Assembly (NCBI RefSeq): GCF_036689865.1
Contig: NZ_JBAHUQ010000032.1
Coordinates: forward strand, 1-64,000
DNA length: 64,000 nucleotides
Source: Magnetococcus sp. PR-3
GTDB taxonomy: Bacteria > Pseudomonadota > Magnetococcia > Magnetococcales > Magnetococcaceae
Reading direction: 5' to 3'
Shown here: piece after piece, positions 25,480 through 34,496 of the stretch
How positions within the stretch are numbered: position 1 is the stretch's first letter
How the letters are laid out: every line of letters starts with the position of its first letter
Notes under the pieces: generated by a model
Told to the model about the DNA's origin: nothing
The model's database searches: none
The model's input: only the letters and a program-made list of their open reading frames with translations
Program-made: the position numbers and the translations under genes

Positions 25480-27570
25480 ATGTTTAGTGACGTTCTGCCC
25501 AATTATACCCGTATCGGTGACTATACCATTCAGCGTTGCCTGGGTCGTGGTCGTCTTGGGGTAACCTATCTGGCTCATCACGCCAATGGTGACCGTGTGG
25601 CGCTCAAAGAGTTTATGCCGCACCGCTACGCCCGTCGTGGTGAGGAAGGGCATCTTCAGCCTATTATCGGTAGTGAAACCATTCTGGCACGCTATCAGGC
25701 GGCCTTTTTGACTCAGGTCACTTATTTGCAGAACCTCCGTCATCCATCGCTGGCAACCCCACGAGAGAGCCTTCATATCGATGGTGGTTTGTTTATGGTG
25801 TTACCTCATGTTAATGGGGAGCCCTTGGCGTTACGTTTAAAAAGGCGTGGCCTGACCCCCCGTGAACTGTTGAACCTTACCTGTGACCTTGGTTCTGCCC
25901 TACGTAAACTACATACGCAAAATATTCTGCACCTGGATCTGGAACCAGAACATATTCTTATGGATTTGGATGATGGTATACCGGTTTGTATCGGGTTTTC
26001 TGGTATTGAAAAGCAGAACAGTAGTGAGGCCAACCGGGGAATATCCACACCGGTCGTGGGTTACAGTGCCTTAGAGGTAGCGTTGGGCCGTGAGCAGCAC
26101 ATTGGCCCCTGGAGTGATATTTATAGCCTGGGTGCGATCCTCTATGAGAGTGTGGCGGGCTTTGTTCCATGTGATGCACGGGTAAGGCAGCGCTATCAAC
26201 GGGAGTATGGCTGGGATGATCCATTAATTCCGGCGAAAACATTAGGGGTAGGGGGTTATCCTGATGCGTTCTTAGAGGCGATTGATGCCGCTTTAATTTT
26301 AGAACCGGCCGCCCGTCCACAATCCGTTCAATCATGGTTGGCAGGGGTTCAAACGCTGTTTAAGCAAAAAAGCCTGGAGGATTCTCATCAAACACCACTG
26401 CTTATGGTGTTGCGGGATGGCGACCGTGCCTGGTTGCAGAAGGATCATGATGAAGCCCAGCGTGCGTACAGTGAAGCCGCCAGTCATGGTTCGGCGACTG
26501 CGCTGAATGCTCTGGGATGGATGAAGCAGGTTGGGGATCATGCCGATCCATTGATGGCGGCTGTGTGGTACCAGCGGGCCGCAACCTTGGGTGATGTCGG
26601 GGCGATGTATCAACTGGGTCACCTATTTATGGATGTGGCTGAAGCGTTGGATGAGACGCCGGATGATGTTAAGCGCTGGTTTTATCAAGCGGCTAAACGT
26701 CATCATGCCCCCTCTTGGTTTCAGTTAGGGAAGATGTACCGGCAAGGCAATGGTGTAGCTGAGGATCATAAAAAAGCTCTGCACTGTTTTCAGTTGGCAG
26801 CAGGCCAGGGTAACGCTGACGCGCAAATGTATTTGGGGTTGATGATTCGTGAAGGGCGGGCAAAAAAACTGACCCTTCAAAAAGCAGGGCCATGGTTTGA
26901 ACTGGCGATGGTTCAGGATCATCCCCAAGCCCATTACCAAATGGCGCAGTTGTATGAACTTGGGCGGGGTGTGAAGAAAGATCTGCATCGGGCCTTTACG
27001 CTGTTTCAAAAGGCCGCAGAGTGGGGCTTGCCAGAGGCTAAGGTATCCTTGGGTCGTTTTCTGGCGCATGGGCTGGGGGTTGCCAGTAATTTACAGGCAG
27101 CTATGGATCTCTTGGAGCGTGAAGCTGAATTGGGGCTGGCCTCTGCAGCCTATGAGCTTGCCCTCATTTATAAAGAGGGTTTGCATGGACAGCCGGATGG
27201 CATGATGGCTGAAGCGTGGTTTTTACGGACCATTGAATTGGGTATGCCCCAAGCCCTGGATCAGTTGGGCTTGCTCTATGAGCAAGGCTTAACCATGGAT
27301 GGTAAAGATCTGGCTAGAGCTTTGGCCTATTACCAGAAAGCTGCCGATGCAGGTGTGGGTGCTGGCCATTTTCATTTAGGGCGTATGTTTGAGCGTGGTA
27401 ATGGGGTTGATCAAGATCTAGGGACAGCCATTGAGTGTTATGAAGCGGCGTTAGAGGCTGGAGAGAGTCGTGCCCGAACCCCTCTTAAACAGTTAGATAG
27501 CAAAGTAGAACAGATGACCAACTTTAAGGCCCATAGTCGTCGTCCACGTGCTCGGCTTAAACGGAGCTAA
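25480..27570 (+). CDS. Degenerate Ser/Thr protein kinase fused to Sel1 repeats
   Basis: 696 residues. A Hanks-type kinase fold at about 15-285 has a Gly-rich loop (LGRGRLGVTY, 21-30), the ATP lysine K43 in VALKEF and a catalytic-loop aspartate D153. However the loop reads HLDLEPEHIL instead of HRDxKPxN, and the metal-binding DFG is replaced by GFS (172-174). It is therefore likely a pseudokinase or a very unusual kinase. About 320-675 form a series of Sel1-like (SLR) repeats (AAVWYQRAATLGDVGAMYQL and so on) suited to protein binding. A single-Cys thioredoxin gene follows after 9 bp, implying coupled expression. Confidence 0.88.
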   Translation: MFSDVLPNYTRIGDYTIQRCLGRGRLGVTYLAHHANGDRVALKEFMPHRYARRGEEGHLQPIIGSETILARYQAAFLTQVTYLQNLRHPSLATPRESLHIDGGLFMVLPHVNGEPLALRLKRRGLTPRELLNLTCDLGSALRKLHTQNILHLDLEPEHILMDLDDGIPVCIGFSGIEKQNSSEANRGISTPVVGYSALEVALGREQHIGPWSDIYSLGAILYESVAGFVPCDARVRQRYQREYGWDDPLIPAKTLGVGGYPDAFLEAIDAALILEPAARPQSVQSWLAGVQTLFKQKSLEDSHQTPLLMVLRDGDRAWLQKDHDEAQRAYSEAASHGSATALNALGWMKQVGDHADPLMAAVWYQRAATLGDVGAMYQLGHLFMDVAEALDETPDDVKRWFYQAAKRHHAPSWFQLGKMYRQGNGVAEDHKKALHCFQLAAGQGNADAQMYLGLMIREGRAKKLTLQKAGPWFELAMVQDHPQAHYQMAQLYELGRGVKKDLHRAFTLFQKAAEWGLPEAKVSLGRFLAHGLGVASNLQAAMDLLEREAELGLASAAYELALIYKEGLHGQPDGMMAEAWFLRTIELGMPQALDQLGLLYEQGLTMDGKDLARALAYYQKAADAGVGAGHFHLGRMFERGNGVDQDLGTAIECYEAALEAGESRARTPLKQLDSKVEQMTNFKAHSRRPRARLKRS

Positions 27571-27579
27571 GGAGCCTTT

Positions 27580-27915
27580 ATGTCAACATGCTCAGCTGTT
27601 TTAGATATTACCGAAGAGCAGTTTGATCATAACGTGGTGGAAGCCACAGGGGTGGTCTTAGTCAAGTTCTGGGCACCTTGGTGTGGTAATAGCCGTAAGA
27701 TGACACCTGTCTATGAACAGGTTGCTCAACAGCTCTCTGGTGTGGTGAGCCTACGTTTGGATATTGACCATAATCCAACCATCCCTCGCCGGTATGGGGT
27801 CAGGGGTGTGCCCATATTCATGCTGTTCCGCCATGGGCAAATTGTCGATACGCGTACCGGTGTGATAGAAGAGAGTGATTTTTTAGCTTGGATCAACCGT
27901 TTGATTAATTCTTGA
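27580..27915 (+). CDS. Thioredoxin-like protein with single-Cys active site
   Basis: 111 residues with the full thioredoxin fold: VVLVKFWAPWCG, the cis-Pro loop RGVPIFMLF and the C-terminal helix. The active site is W-C35-G-N-S38-R-K-M, so the second (resolving) Cys of WCGPC is Ser. It cannot form the normal intramolecular disulfide; it could act as a monothiol thioredoxin, isomerase-type or mixed-disulfide trapping protein, or a structural partner. A further Cys (C4) is near the N-terminus. It is 9 bp after the kinase-Sel1 gene and probably works with it; the partner is unknown. Confidence 0.88.
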   Translation: MSTCSAVLDITEEQFDHNVVEATGVVLVKFWAPWCGNSRKMTPVYEQVAQQLSGVVSLRLDIDHNPTIPRRYGVRGVPIFMLFRHGQIVDTRTGVIEESDFLAWINRLINS

Positions 27916-28089
27916 AGAAGGTGCTTATTTTTTAATCGTCTTGTTGTAATAAGCATCATGTTTTTATCTGTGTTAGTTTTTATTTTAGCCAAGCTTCTGT
28001 CTATAGCCTGATTATTCTAGCCTGTGTAACCATCCGTTTATTCAGTAAAATACCAGATTGTTTTAAAAGTATTCCGCTCTGCTTTGGAT

Positions 28090-28104
28090 TGGCCTGCCCT
28101 TTGC
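28090..28104 (+). promoter_or_regulatory. Probable sigma-54 promoter of the Amt fusion gene
   Basis: TGGCCTGCCCTTTGC matches the sigma-54 consensus TGGCACGNNNNTTGC with one group of changes in the -24 box. GG (28091-28092) and GC (28103-28104) are separated by exactly 10 bp. It predicts a start about 28116, some 32 bp before the ATG. Nitrogen-controlled amt genes are commonly RpoN-dependent, which fits. Confidence 0.65.
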
Positions 28105-28147
28105 CCTTATACCATAAGGTTATCGGCACTCCTCTTTGGTAGAGATT

Positions 28148-31100
28148 ATGTTGGATAAAGCACTGCTGGACATCCTCTGGGTTACCATCTCAATTGGTCT
28201 GGTCTTATTGATGCAGGCAGGGTTTCTCTGTCTAGAGACCGGGTTGACCCGCTCTAAAAACAGTATCAATGTAGCGATGAAAAATCTGGTGGATTTTTCC
28301 GTCTCCATGACCGCCTTTCTGGCCCTGGGTTACCCCCTTATGTTTGGTAGCTCACTCAGTGGTTGGCTGGGTTGGGGCATGCCTTTTTCTGTGGGGTCAA
28401 ATGAACCCTTTCAAATGGTCTTTTTTCTGTTCCAGGCTCTCTTCTGTTCGACAGCCGTTACCATTGTCTCTGGTGCGGTGGCTGAACGCCTGGGTTTTAG
28501 AGCCTACCTGTTTCTTTCGGCGTTAATTGCACTTTTTGTCTACCCCATATTTGGTCATTGGGCATGGAACGGCCTGGACAGTGGGCAAAGTCTGGGCTGG
28601 TTAGGTGCAGCTGGTTTTGTGGATTGGGCCGGTTCTACGGTCGTGCATGCTGTCGGTGGGTGGTTTGCTTTGGCTTTGCTGTTGGTCATTGGCCCTCGTA
28701 CTGGGCGTTTTAATCCAGATGGATCGGTCAATCCCATTACCGCCTCCAATTTACCTATTACGGCCTTGGGTGCCTTAATTTTGTGGTTCGGTTGGATCGG
28801 CTTTAACGGTGGAAGCACATTAAGTTTAGATGAACGCATTGGGCCGGTGGTATTGGCAACATGTTTAGGGGCTGTTGGGGGGGGAATTGGTGGCGTGGCC
28901 TGGAGTTGGTTCCACCAAGAACATCCCAGCGTTCTTTCGGCCATTAATGGAACCTTGGCCGGTTTGGTTGCTGTTACAGCTGGTGCGCATGCCTTAAGTC
29001 CAATCGCCGCTTTACTGGCGGGGTTGGTGGCTGGACCGTTGGCCATGCTGGTTGAGCAGCTGTTAATAAAAAATCGTATTGATGATGCGGTCAGTGCCAT
29101 TCCGGTTCATCTCGGGGCGGGGGTGTGGGGTACGCTCGCAGTCGCATTGCTCGGAGATCTGGACAGGCTGGGTACAGGGTTAAGCCGTATGTCTCAGCTG
29201 TGGGTTCAGTTTCAAGGGATCATGGCAGCATGTGTCGTTGCCTTTGTTATTCCCTATTTTTTACTCCGTACCATTAATCGTGTTTACCCCATGCGGGTGA
29301 CCCCTGAGCAAGAGTGGCAAGGGTTGAATATTTCAGAACATGGTACCCGTACAGAACTATCGGACTTTTTAGGGGTGTTAAGGGAGCAGGCCGATACCGG
29401 GAATGTAGGGTTACGGGCGGAGGTTGATCCGTTCAGCGAGGTTGGGTTGATTGCAGACCGTTATAACCATGTCATGGATGCTCTGGAAGAGGCTGTGGTT
29501 AAGACCCGTGCTGTTTTTCATACCGCAGGGGATGCCATCTTGATCATGCATCCCAAGCATGGGCAGATTACAGCCCATAACCCAAAAGCTGAAGAGATTT
29601 TTGATCGAGCAGGAGAGGCATTTCAACACCTGACCCTGACCGACCTTGTCCCCGCACTTACCATGCAACGGGTCTGGTTGGGGCATCATGAAGAGTCAGA
29701 AGGACGGCTACCCGATGGGTCGACCTTTCCTTTGGAAATGGCGATTACCCGTGCCTCTCATGGTGAGGGTGAAATGCTCATTGGTACCTTCCGCGATATC
29801 CGTGATCGTAAAGAAGCAGAGTATGCCATTAAGGCCAGTGAAGCGCGGTTTCGTACCATCTTTAAAAGTGCGGCTTTAGGCATGGCACTTATTGACCCTG
29901 AGCAACGGGTCTTAGATGCCAACCCCGCATTGATCCGTATGTTTGAGCTTCCTCATGGCATAGAAGCCCATGGCCCCTTAAGTGAAATGGCACACCCTCA
30001 GGACCGGCAAGAGGTCAGCCAGCGGTTAAATGCCGTGATACAAGGTTACTCTCATCAAGAAAATTGTGAAGTTCGTTGTTTATGCCACGGGCGAGATCTG
30101 ACCATTTGGACCCGTATGGTGATCTCTCGCATTGTGTTAGATGCGAGCCAAGGTGCCATGGTCGTGGCCATTATTGAAGATGTTACTGAGCGTCGTCGTA
30201 GTGAAGAGGCACTGCGTCTGGCGGCTACGGTTTATGAAAGTACCAATGAATCGGTGGTAATTTTCAATATGTCCGGGCGGGTGGAGCAGGTAAACCAGGC
30301 GTTTTGTAAGCTCTCTGGTTATGAGGCTCGGGAAGTTCGTGGTCTGGAGCTCAAGCATTTGCTTTCAGCACGTTATGACAAACACCTATTTAAAGAGATG
30401 GATGAAGCGTTGGCCGTGGAGGATCACTGGAGTGGTGAAGTGATGAGCCAGCGTAAACAGGGGGCTTTGGCCTCAGAGCGGCTCTCGCTCTCTCTTGTTC
30501 GGCGTCCAGATGGCAGTACCCAGAATAGTATCGCGGTTTTTACAGATCTGACAGAACAGAAAGCTCAAGAAGAGATTATTTGGCGGCAAGCCAATTTTGA
30601 TCAACTCACGGGTCTACCCAATCGTCGACTTTTTCAGGATCGTCTCACTCAGGCATTAGCCCAGGCTGACCGTGCTTCAGGGCGGGTAGCGCTGTTTTTT
30701 CTGGATCTGGATCGTTTTAAACCCATTAATGATACGCTGGGCCATCAAGCAGGGGATGAGTTATTACAGAAAGCGGCAGTGCGTATTAATGATTCCGTGC
30801 GTAGTAGCGATACGGTGGCACGGTTGGGGGGGGATGAGTTCACGGTTATTTTGCCGAACATCCAAAATGGACAGGATCTTTCACGCATTGCTGAGGGCAT
30901 TATTACCTCACTGACCAACACCTTCCATTTAAAGGCTGGTGAGGCCAATATTTCTACCAGTATTGGTGTGGCGGTGTATCCAGATGATGCACAAGATGAT
31001 GAAGCTCTGGTTCGGGCTGCGGATGCTGCACTCTACCAAGCCAAGGATCATGGGCGTAATAACGCACAGTTTTTCACAGAATCCCTAAATGAGCAGATCA

Positions 31101-31942
31101 CAGAACGGGCTGCGTTGGAACAAGGCTTAAAGCGGGCTTTGGGTCGGGGGGAGTTGTTCTTGGTTTACCAACCCCAAATTGAGGTTGCGACTGGACGCCT
31201 GTCAGGGGCTGAAGCATTGGTGCGTTGGCGTTTACCCAGTGGTGAGGTTATGCCACCCGATCGGTTTATTCCCATGGCCGAAGAGAGTGGTCTGATCGTG
31301 CAGGTTGGGGAGGTGGTTTTGGAGATGGCTGTTCGTCAGATCCGCCAGTGGATTGGTGACGGTTTTGAACCACCACGCATCAGTATTAACGCTTCGCCAA
31401 AACAGTTTCATGTTGAGGGGGGCGGGTTGACCTCACAGCTTATGGCCACCTGTGATGCCTACGAGTTGGCACCATCCCGAGTGGCTATTGAGATTGTGGA
31501 GAGTGGCCTTATGGTCGACCCGGAGAGTTCTGGGGCCATATTAGAGAGTTTAGCCAAGCTTGGCGTTGAGGTTGAGTTGGATGACTTTGGTACAGGTTAC
31601 TCGTCACTGGCGCGGTTAAGCCGGCTTAACATTCAAGCCTTGAAGTTGGACCGTCGCTTTTTAGTTGGGATCCCTGAAGATGCCCAAAACCGTACGTTGG
31701 TCACAGCGATGGTTCAAATGGCCAGGGGTATGGGTATTCAAGTGATTGCTGAAGGGGTAGAAGATCTACAGCAGATGGCGTTTCTTAAAGATCTTGGATG
31801 TCATCGGGCTCAAGGTTTTGGTATTGCACGTCCTATGAAGGCAGAGGCTTTTAAAGCGTTTTGTCTCGCGTATAAAACGCCAACGCAACCATACAAACCC
31901 TGTAACAAAGCGATGGCAGAACCTGATCCAATCCATGTATAG
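28148..31942 (+). CDS. Ammonium transporter fused to PAS-PAS-PAS-GGDEF-EAL
   Basis: 1264 residues. An Amt/Mep/Rh channel fills about 1-395, with 11 membrane segments, the pore segment DWAGSTVVHAVGG (first twin His) and AIPVHLGAGVWGTLAVAL (second). A linker resembling HAMP and three PAS domains follow (about 440-560, 565-690, 695-815), then GGDEF (about 820-985, intact RLGGDEF) and EAL (about 1000-1250, intact AEALVRW, DDFGTG). Ammonium passage or binding is probably converted to a c-di-GMP signal. The start ATG 28148 is preferred to a TTG at 28136. No glnK gene is adjacent, unlike normal amtB operons. Confidence 0.92.
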   Translation: MLDKALLDILWVTISIGLVLLMQAGFLCLETGLTRSKNSINVAMKNLVDFSVSMTAFLALGYPLMFGSSLSGWLGWGMPFSVGSNEPFQMVFFLFQALFCSTAVTIVSGAVAERLGFRAYLFLSALIALFVYPIFGHWAWNGLDSGQSLGWLGAAGFVDWAGSTVVHAVGGWFALALLLVIGPRTGRFNPDGSVNPITASNLPITALGALILWFGWIGFNGGSTLSLDERIGPVVLATCLGAVGGGIGGVAWSWFHQEHPSVLSAINGTLAGLVAVTAGAHALSPIAALLAGLVAGPLAMLVEQLLIKNRIDDAVSAIPVHLGAGVWGTLAVALLGDLDRLGTGLSRMSQLWVQFQGIMAACVVAFVIPYFLLRTINRVYPMRVTPEQEWQGLNISEHGTRTELSDFLGVLREQADTGNVGLRAEVDPFSEVGLIADRYNHVMDALEEAVVKTRAVFHTAGDAILIMHPKHGQITAHNPKAEEIFDRAGEAFQHLTLTDLVPALTMQRVWLGHHEESEGRLPDGSTFPLEMAITRASHGEGEMLIGTFRDIRDRKEAEYAIKASEARFRTIFKSAALGMALIDPEQRVLDANPALIRMFELPHGIEAHGPLSEMAHPQDRQEVSQRLNAVIQGYSHQENCEVRCLCHGRDLTIWTRMVISRIVLDASQGAMVVAIIEDVTERRRSEEALRLAATVYESTNESVVIFNMSGRVEQVNQAFCKLSGYEAREVRGLELKHLLSARYDKHLFKEMDEALAVEDHWSGEVMSQRKQGALASERLSLSLVRRPDGSTQNSIAVFTDLTEQKAQEEIIWRQANFDQLTGLPNRRLFQDRLTQALAQADRASGRVALFFLDLDRFKPINDTLGHQAGDELLQKAAVRINDSVRSSDTVARLGGDEFTVILPNIQNGQDLSRIAEGIITSLTNTFHLKAGEANISTSIGVAVYPDDAQDDEALVRAADAALYQAKDHGRNNAQFFTESLNEQITERAALEQGLKRALGRGELFLVYQPQIEVATGRLSGAEALVRWRLPSGEVMPPDRFIPMAEESGLIVQVGEVVLEMAVRQIRQWIGDGFEPPRISINASPKQFHVEGGGLTSQLMATCDAYELAPSRVAIEIVESGLMVDPESSGAILESLAKLGVEVELDDFGTGYSSLARLSRLNIQALKLDRRFLVGIPEDAQNRTLVTAMVQMARGMGIQVIAEGVEDLQQMAFLKDLGCHRAQGFGIARPMKAEAFKAFCLAYKTPTQPYKPCNKAMAEPDPIHV

Positions 31943-32152
31943 CTGGGTCAAGGGTGGCAAGATCTGAAATAGCACAACGGTTGCCTTTAAACCCAAGGCA
32001 TCTCTTTAAACCAAGGGGTTGGCATTATCATTAGGTGTGTAGGTGTCACCTTAAGGGGTTGGGGCCGAAGTATTGAGGGTGGCTGCTGTTATCATAGTTC
32101 ATGCGTTTCCTTAGATAATCTCTAACTTACTGTGAAAGCACTGGGTAGAGGG

Positions 32153-32950
32153 CTACAAATCTTCTCCCTTAATGCTTTTTTCCAGTTTAGCTTTCATGCT
32201 CTTCAAGCGGCGTTCTGCCAACTCTTCACGCATTTTTTCCTCGCCCATTTCACGCATATTATTCTGAACAAAAGTTAGGTGGGTATGGGCGGCTGCTTGT
32301 GCCCCTTCTGGATCCCCTTCCAAAATAGACTCCAACATAGCACGGTGCTGATCCAGTAACCGTTGGCGATTCCCTTTACGGGTGTATAGACGCTTTCTAT
32401 TAAAAAAGACCCCGCGTTTTAGTAGTGAAAATAGGCCGCGAACAATGTGCAGGAGCACCAGATTATGAGAAGCCTCAGCAATGGAGAGGTGAAAATCTGC
32501 GTCAGCTTCTGCTTCTTCTGTGGGGTCGCTAAAATTATGGGCTTTTTCCATCGCCTCAAAGCGGGCTGTCATAATGGTTTTATCCGCTTCCGTCGCGCGG
32601 ATGGCGGCATAGTAGGCGGCCATTCCCTCCAGGGATTGACGAAACTCCACATAATCATGCGCCAACCGCGGTGTGGTGCTGAACAGCTGTACAAGGGGTT
32701 CGGTAAAGGTGGGCTCAATAATACGTTTGACATAGGTTCCCCCACCTTGTCGGCTTTCAAGAAAGCCCTGGGTCTCCAGTTTATGCAGTGCTTCTCTTAA
32801 GGAGGGGCGGGAGACCTCTAGCTGTTGGGCAAGATCTCTTTCAGGGGGGAGTTTTTCACCAGGCTCCAGTACGCCCTCGGTAATCAGGCTCTCCAGTTGT
32901 TCGGCGATGGTATCGCTAATTTTTGCCTGACGAATGGGTTCATAACTCAT
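32153..32950 (-). CDS. FadR/LldR-type GntR-family transcriptional regulator
   Basis: 265 residues. A winged HTH (about 10-75) has the GntR pattern LPPERDLAQQLEVSRPSLREAL and GFLESRQGGGTYV; the C-terminal FCD ligand domain (about 90-230) carries the usual metal-binding His residues. ATG 32950 follows an excellent GGAGG ribosome site; an upstream extension of 33 codons has none. Divergent from the TRAP/lut lactate operon, so it is probably its repressor, of the LldR/PdhR/GlcC type, sensing lactate, pyruvate or a related acid. Two palindromic operator candidates lie in the shared intergenic region. Confidence 0.92.
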   Translation of the reverse strand: MSYEPIRQAKISDTIAEQLESLITEGVLEPGEKLPPERDLAQQLEVSRPSLREALHKLETQGFLESRQGGGTYVKRIIEPTFTEPLVQLFSTTPRLAHDYVEFRQSLEGMAAYYAAIRATEADKTIMTARFEAMEKAHNFSDPTEEAEADADFHLSIAEASHNLVLLHIVRGLFSLLKRGVFFNRKRLYTRKGNRQRLLDQHRAMLESILEGDPEGAQAAAHTHLTFVQNNMREMGEEKMREELAERRLKSMKAKLEKSIKGEDL

Positions 32951-33136
32951 AAAAAAAGCCTCCGCGGGTGCTTGACCCGTGTCAAACAAGTTGTCCAAAC
33001 AGCATGCTGTTTCAGGTGGTGAAGCCCTGAAAATGTGTAAATCTTCCACGCTCTCACATCAACTTAAAATGTGTGAAACCTAGGTTACCACAGGGTTTAG
33101 ACGCTGTCGATGCGTAGCCATCTGATTTTTTGATGC

Positions 33137-33184
33137 TGGTAAAATGATATTACCATTGACGGTTTTGGTCAAACCAATTAACGT
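33137..33184 (+). promoter_or_regulatory. Promoter with two FadR-type operators, lactate operon
   Basis: TTGGTCAAACCAA (33165-33177) is a perfect inverted repeat matching the TNGTNNNACNA operator pattern of PdhR/LldR/FadR regulators. It sits inside the 17-bp spacer between a good -35 (TTGACG, 33156-33161) and a weak -10 (TAACGT, 33179-33184). A second palindrome, TGGTAA-N7-TTACCA, is at 33137-33155. Binding would block the promoter. A sigma-54-like TGGCACG-N4-CAGC is also present at 33188-33202 but its -12 half is poor. Confidence 0.55.
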
Positions 33185-33316
33185 TGGTGGCACGCATACA
33201 GCGAATAAATATCGATTTAGCCGTAATTGATCGGTAGGAATGGTGATTCAGGGGGTTGTTGGGGTGGCGTATGGTCATAACAATGATCCAGAACCTTTCA
33301 AGTGAGGGATGATCTC

Positions 33317-34372
33317 ATGAAGAAGTTGATGGTAATCGGTATGGCCGCCGTGATGGCCGCTTCCGTTGCGGGGCCTGTGCAGGCTAAAGGTAAAAAAGTG
33401 TTGTTGAAGGTGCCTGTGGCGCTCTCAACCAGCCTGCCCGGACTGGGAACCCCCATTAAGCGGGTGGCTGAGCAGCTTAAAGTGATCTCTGATGGTCGTG
33501 TGAAGATGAAAATCTATGAACCCGGCAAGCTGGTTGCTGCTTTTGAAATCCTGGGTGCGGTCAGCTCAGGAAAAATCAATGCGGGTTACTCTACGGCTGC
33601 CTACTGGGCTGGTAAAATTCCCGCAGCTCCTCTGTTCTCTGCCATCCCTTTTGGTCCAGAGTCTGGTGAGTACATGGCGTGGCTCTACTACGGTAACGGT
33701 CGTAAGCTCTATCAAGAGATGTACGACAAAGCTGGATATAACGTCCATGTTACACCGTGTGCCATTATCGCGCCTGAGACTTCAGGTTGGTTTGCTAAAC
33801 CGATTGAAAAGCCAGAAGATTTAAAAGGTCTTCGCATGCGCTTTATGGGCCTTGGTGCCAAGGTTATGGAAAAACTGGGTGTTTCCACCTCACTGCTGCC
33901 AGGTGGTGAGATCTTCCCTGCGCTGGAAAAAGGAGCCATTGATGCGACTGAGTTCTCTCAGCCCGCCGTGGATAAGCGTCTTGGTTTTCATAAGGTTGTT
34001 AAATATAACTACTTCCCTGGATGGCACCAGCAAGCCACAGTCTTTGAACTGCTGATTAACAAAAAAACCTGGAAGAGCATGGATAAAACCCAGCAAGCTC
34101 AGGTTGAGGCCGTGTGTAAATCCTCTATGGCCGACTCCATTGCTGAAGCCGAATACAGCCAGTTTGATGCGATGAAAGAGAACGCGGCTAAAAATGGCGT
34201 AAAGATCATGCGTTGGTCCCCAGGTATGTTGGCCACCTTCCATGAAGCCTGGATGGATGTGGTCGAAGAACAGAAGAAAGATGCTTTCTTTGCCAAAGCT
34301 TGGAAAGATCTGAGTACCTTCCGTGAAGGGTACCAGCTCTGGAAGCAAAACGCCTTTCTGCCCCGTCGTTAA
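33317..34372 (+). CDS. dctP: TRAP transporter substrate-binding protein (DctP family), lactate/alpha-keto acid type
   Basis: Periplasmic receptor of a tripartite ATP-independent transporter, 351 residues with a signal peptide (about 1-25, ends GPVQA). Conserved features include DLKGLRMRFMGLGAKVMEKLG, which holds the ligand-binding Arg, GGEIFPALEKGAIDATEFSQP, and the GWHQQATVFELLIN region seen in alpha-keto-acid/lactate-binding members such as TakP. ATG 33317 (MKKLMVIG) is the proper start of the signal peptide; an earlier in-frame GTG at 33302 is less likely. First gene of dctPQM-lutABC-dld. Confidence 0.92.
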   Translation: MKKLMVIGMAAVMAASVAGPVQAKGKKVLLKVPVALSTSLPGLGTPIKRVAEQLKVISDGRVKMKIYEPGKLVAAFEILGAVSSGKINAGYSTAAYWAGKIPAAPLFSAIPFGPESGEYMAWLYYGNGRKLYQEMYDKAGYNVHVTPCAIIAPETSGWFAKPIEKPEDLKGLRMRFMGLGAKVMEKLGVSTSLLPGGEIFPALEKGAIDATEFSQPAVDKRLGFHKVVKYNYFPGWHQQATVFELLINKKTWKSMDKTQQAQVEAVCKSSMADSIAEAEYSQFDAMKENAAKNGVKIMRWSPGMLATFHEAWMDVVEEQKKDAFFAKAWKDLSTFREGYQLWKQNAFLPRR

Positions 34373-34496
34373 TCTGCAAACGGCCTAGACGAACCGTGCA
34401 CCATACTTGCGATGGTGCACGGACCTGGATCGCCGCACTCCCTGTCCTGGTGTGGGTGCGGCGATCTTTCCAAACGCTTGATCTGGGAGAGGCATC

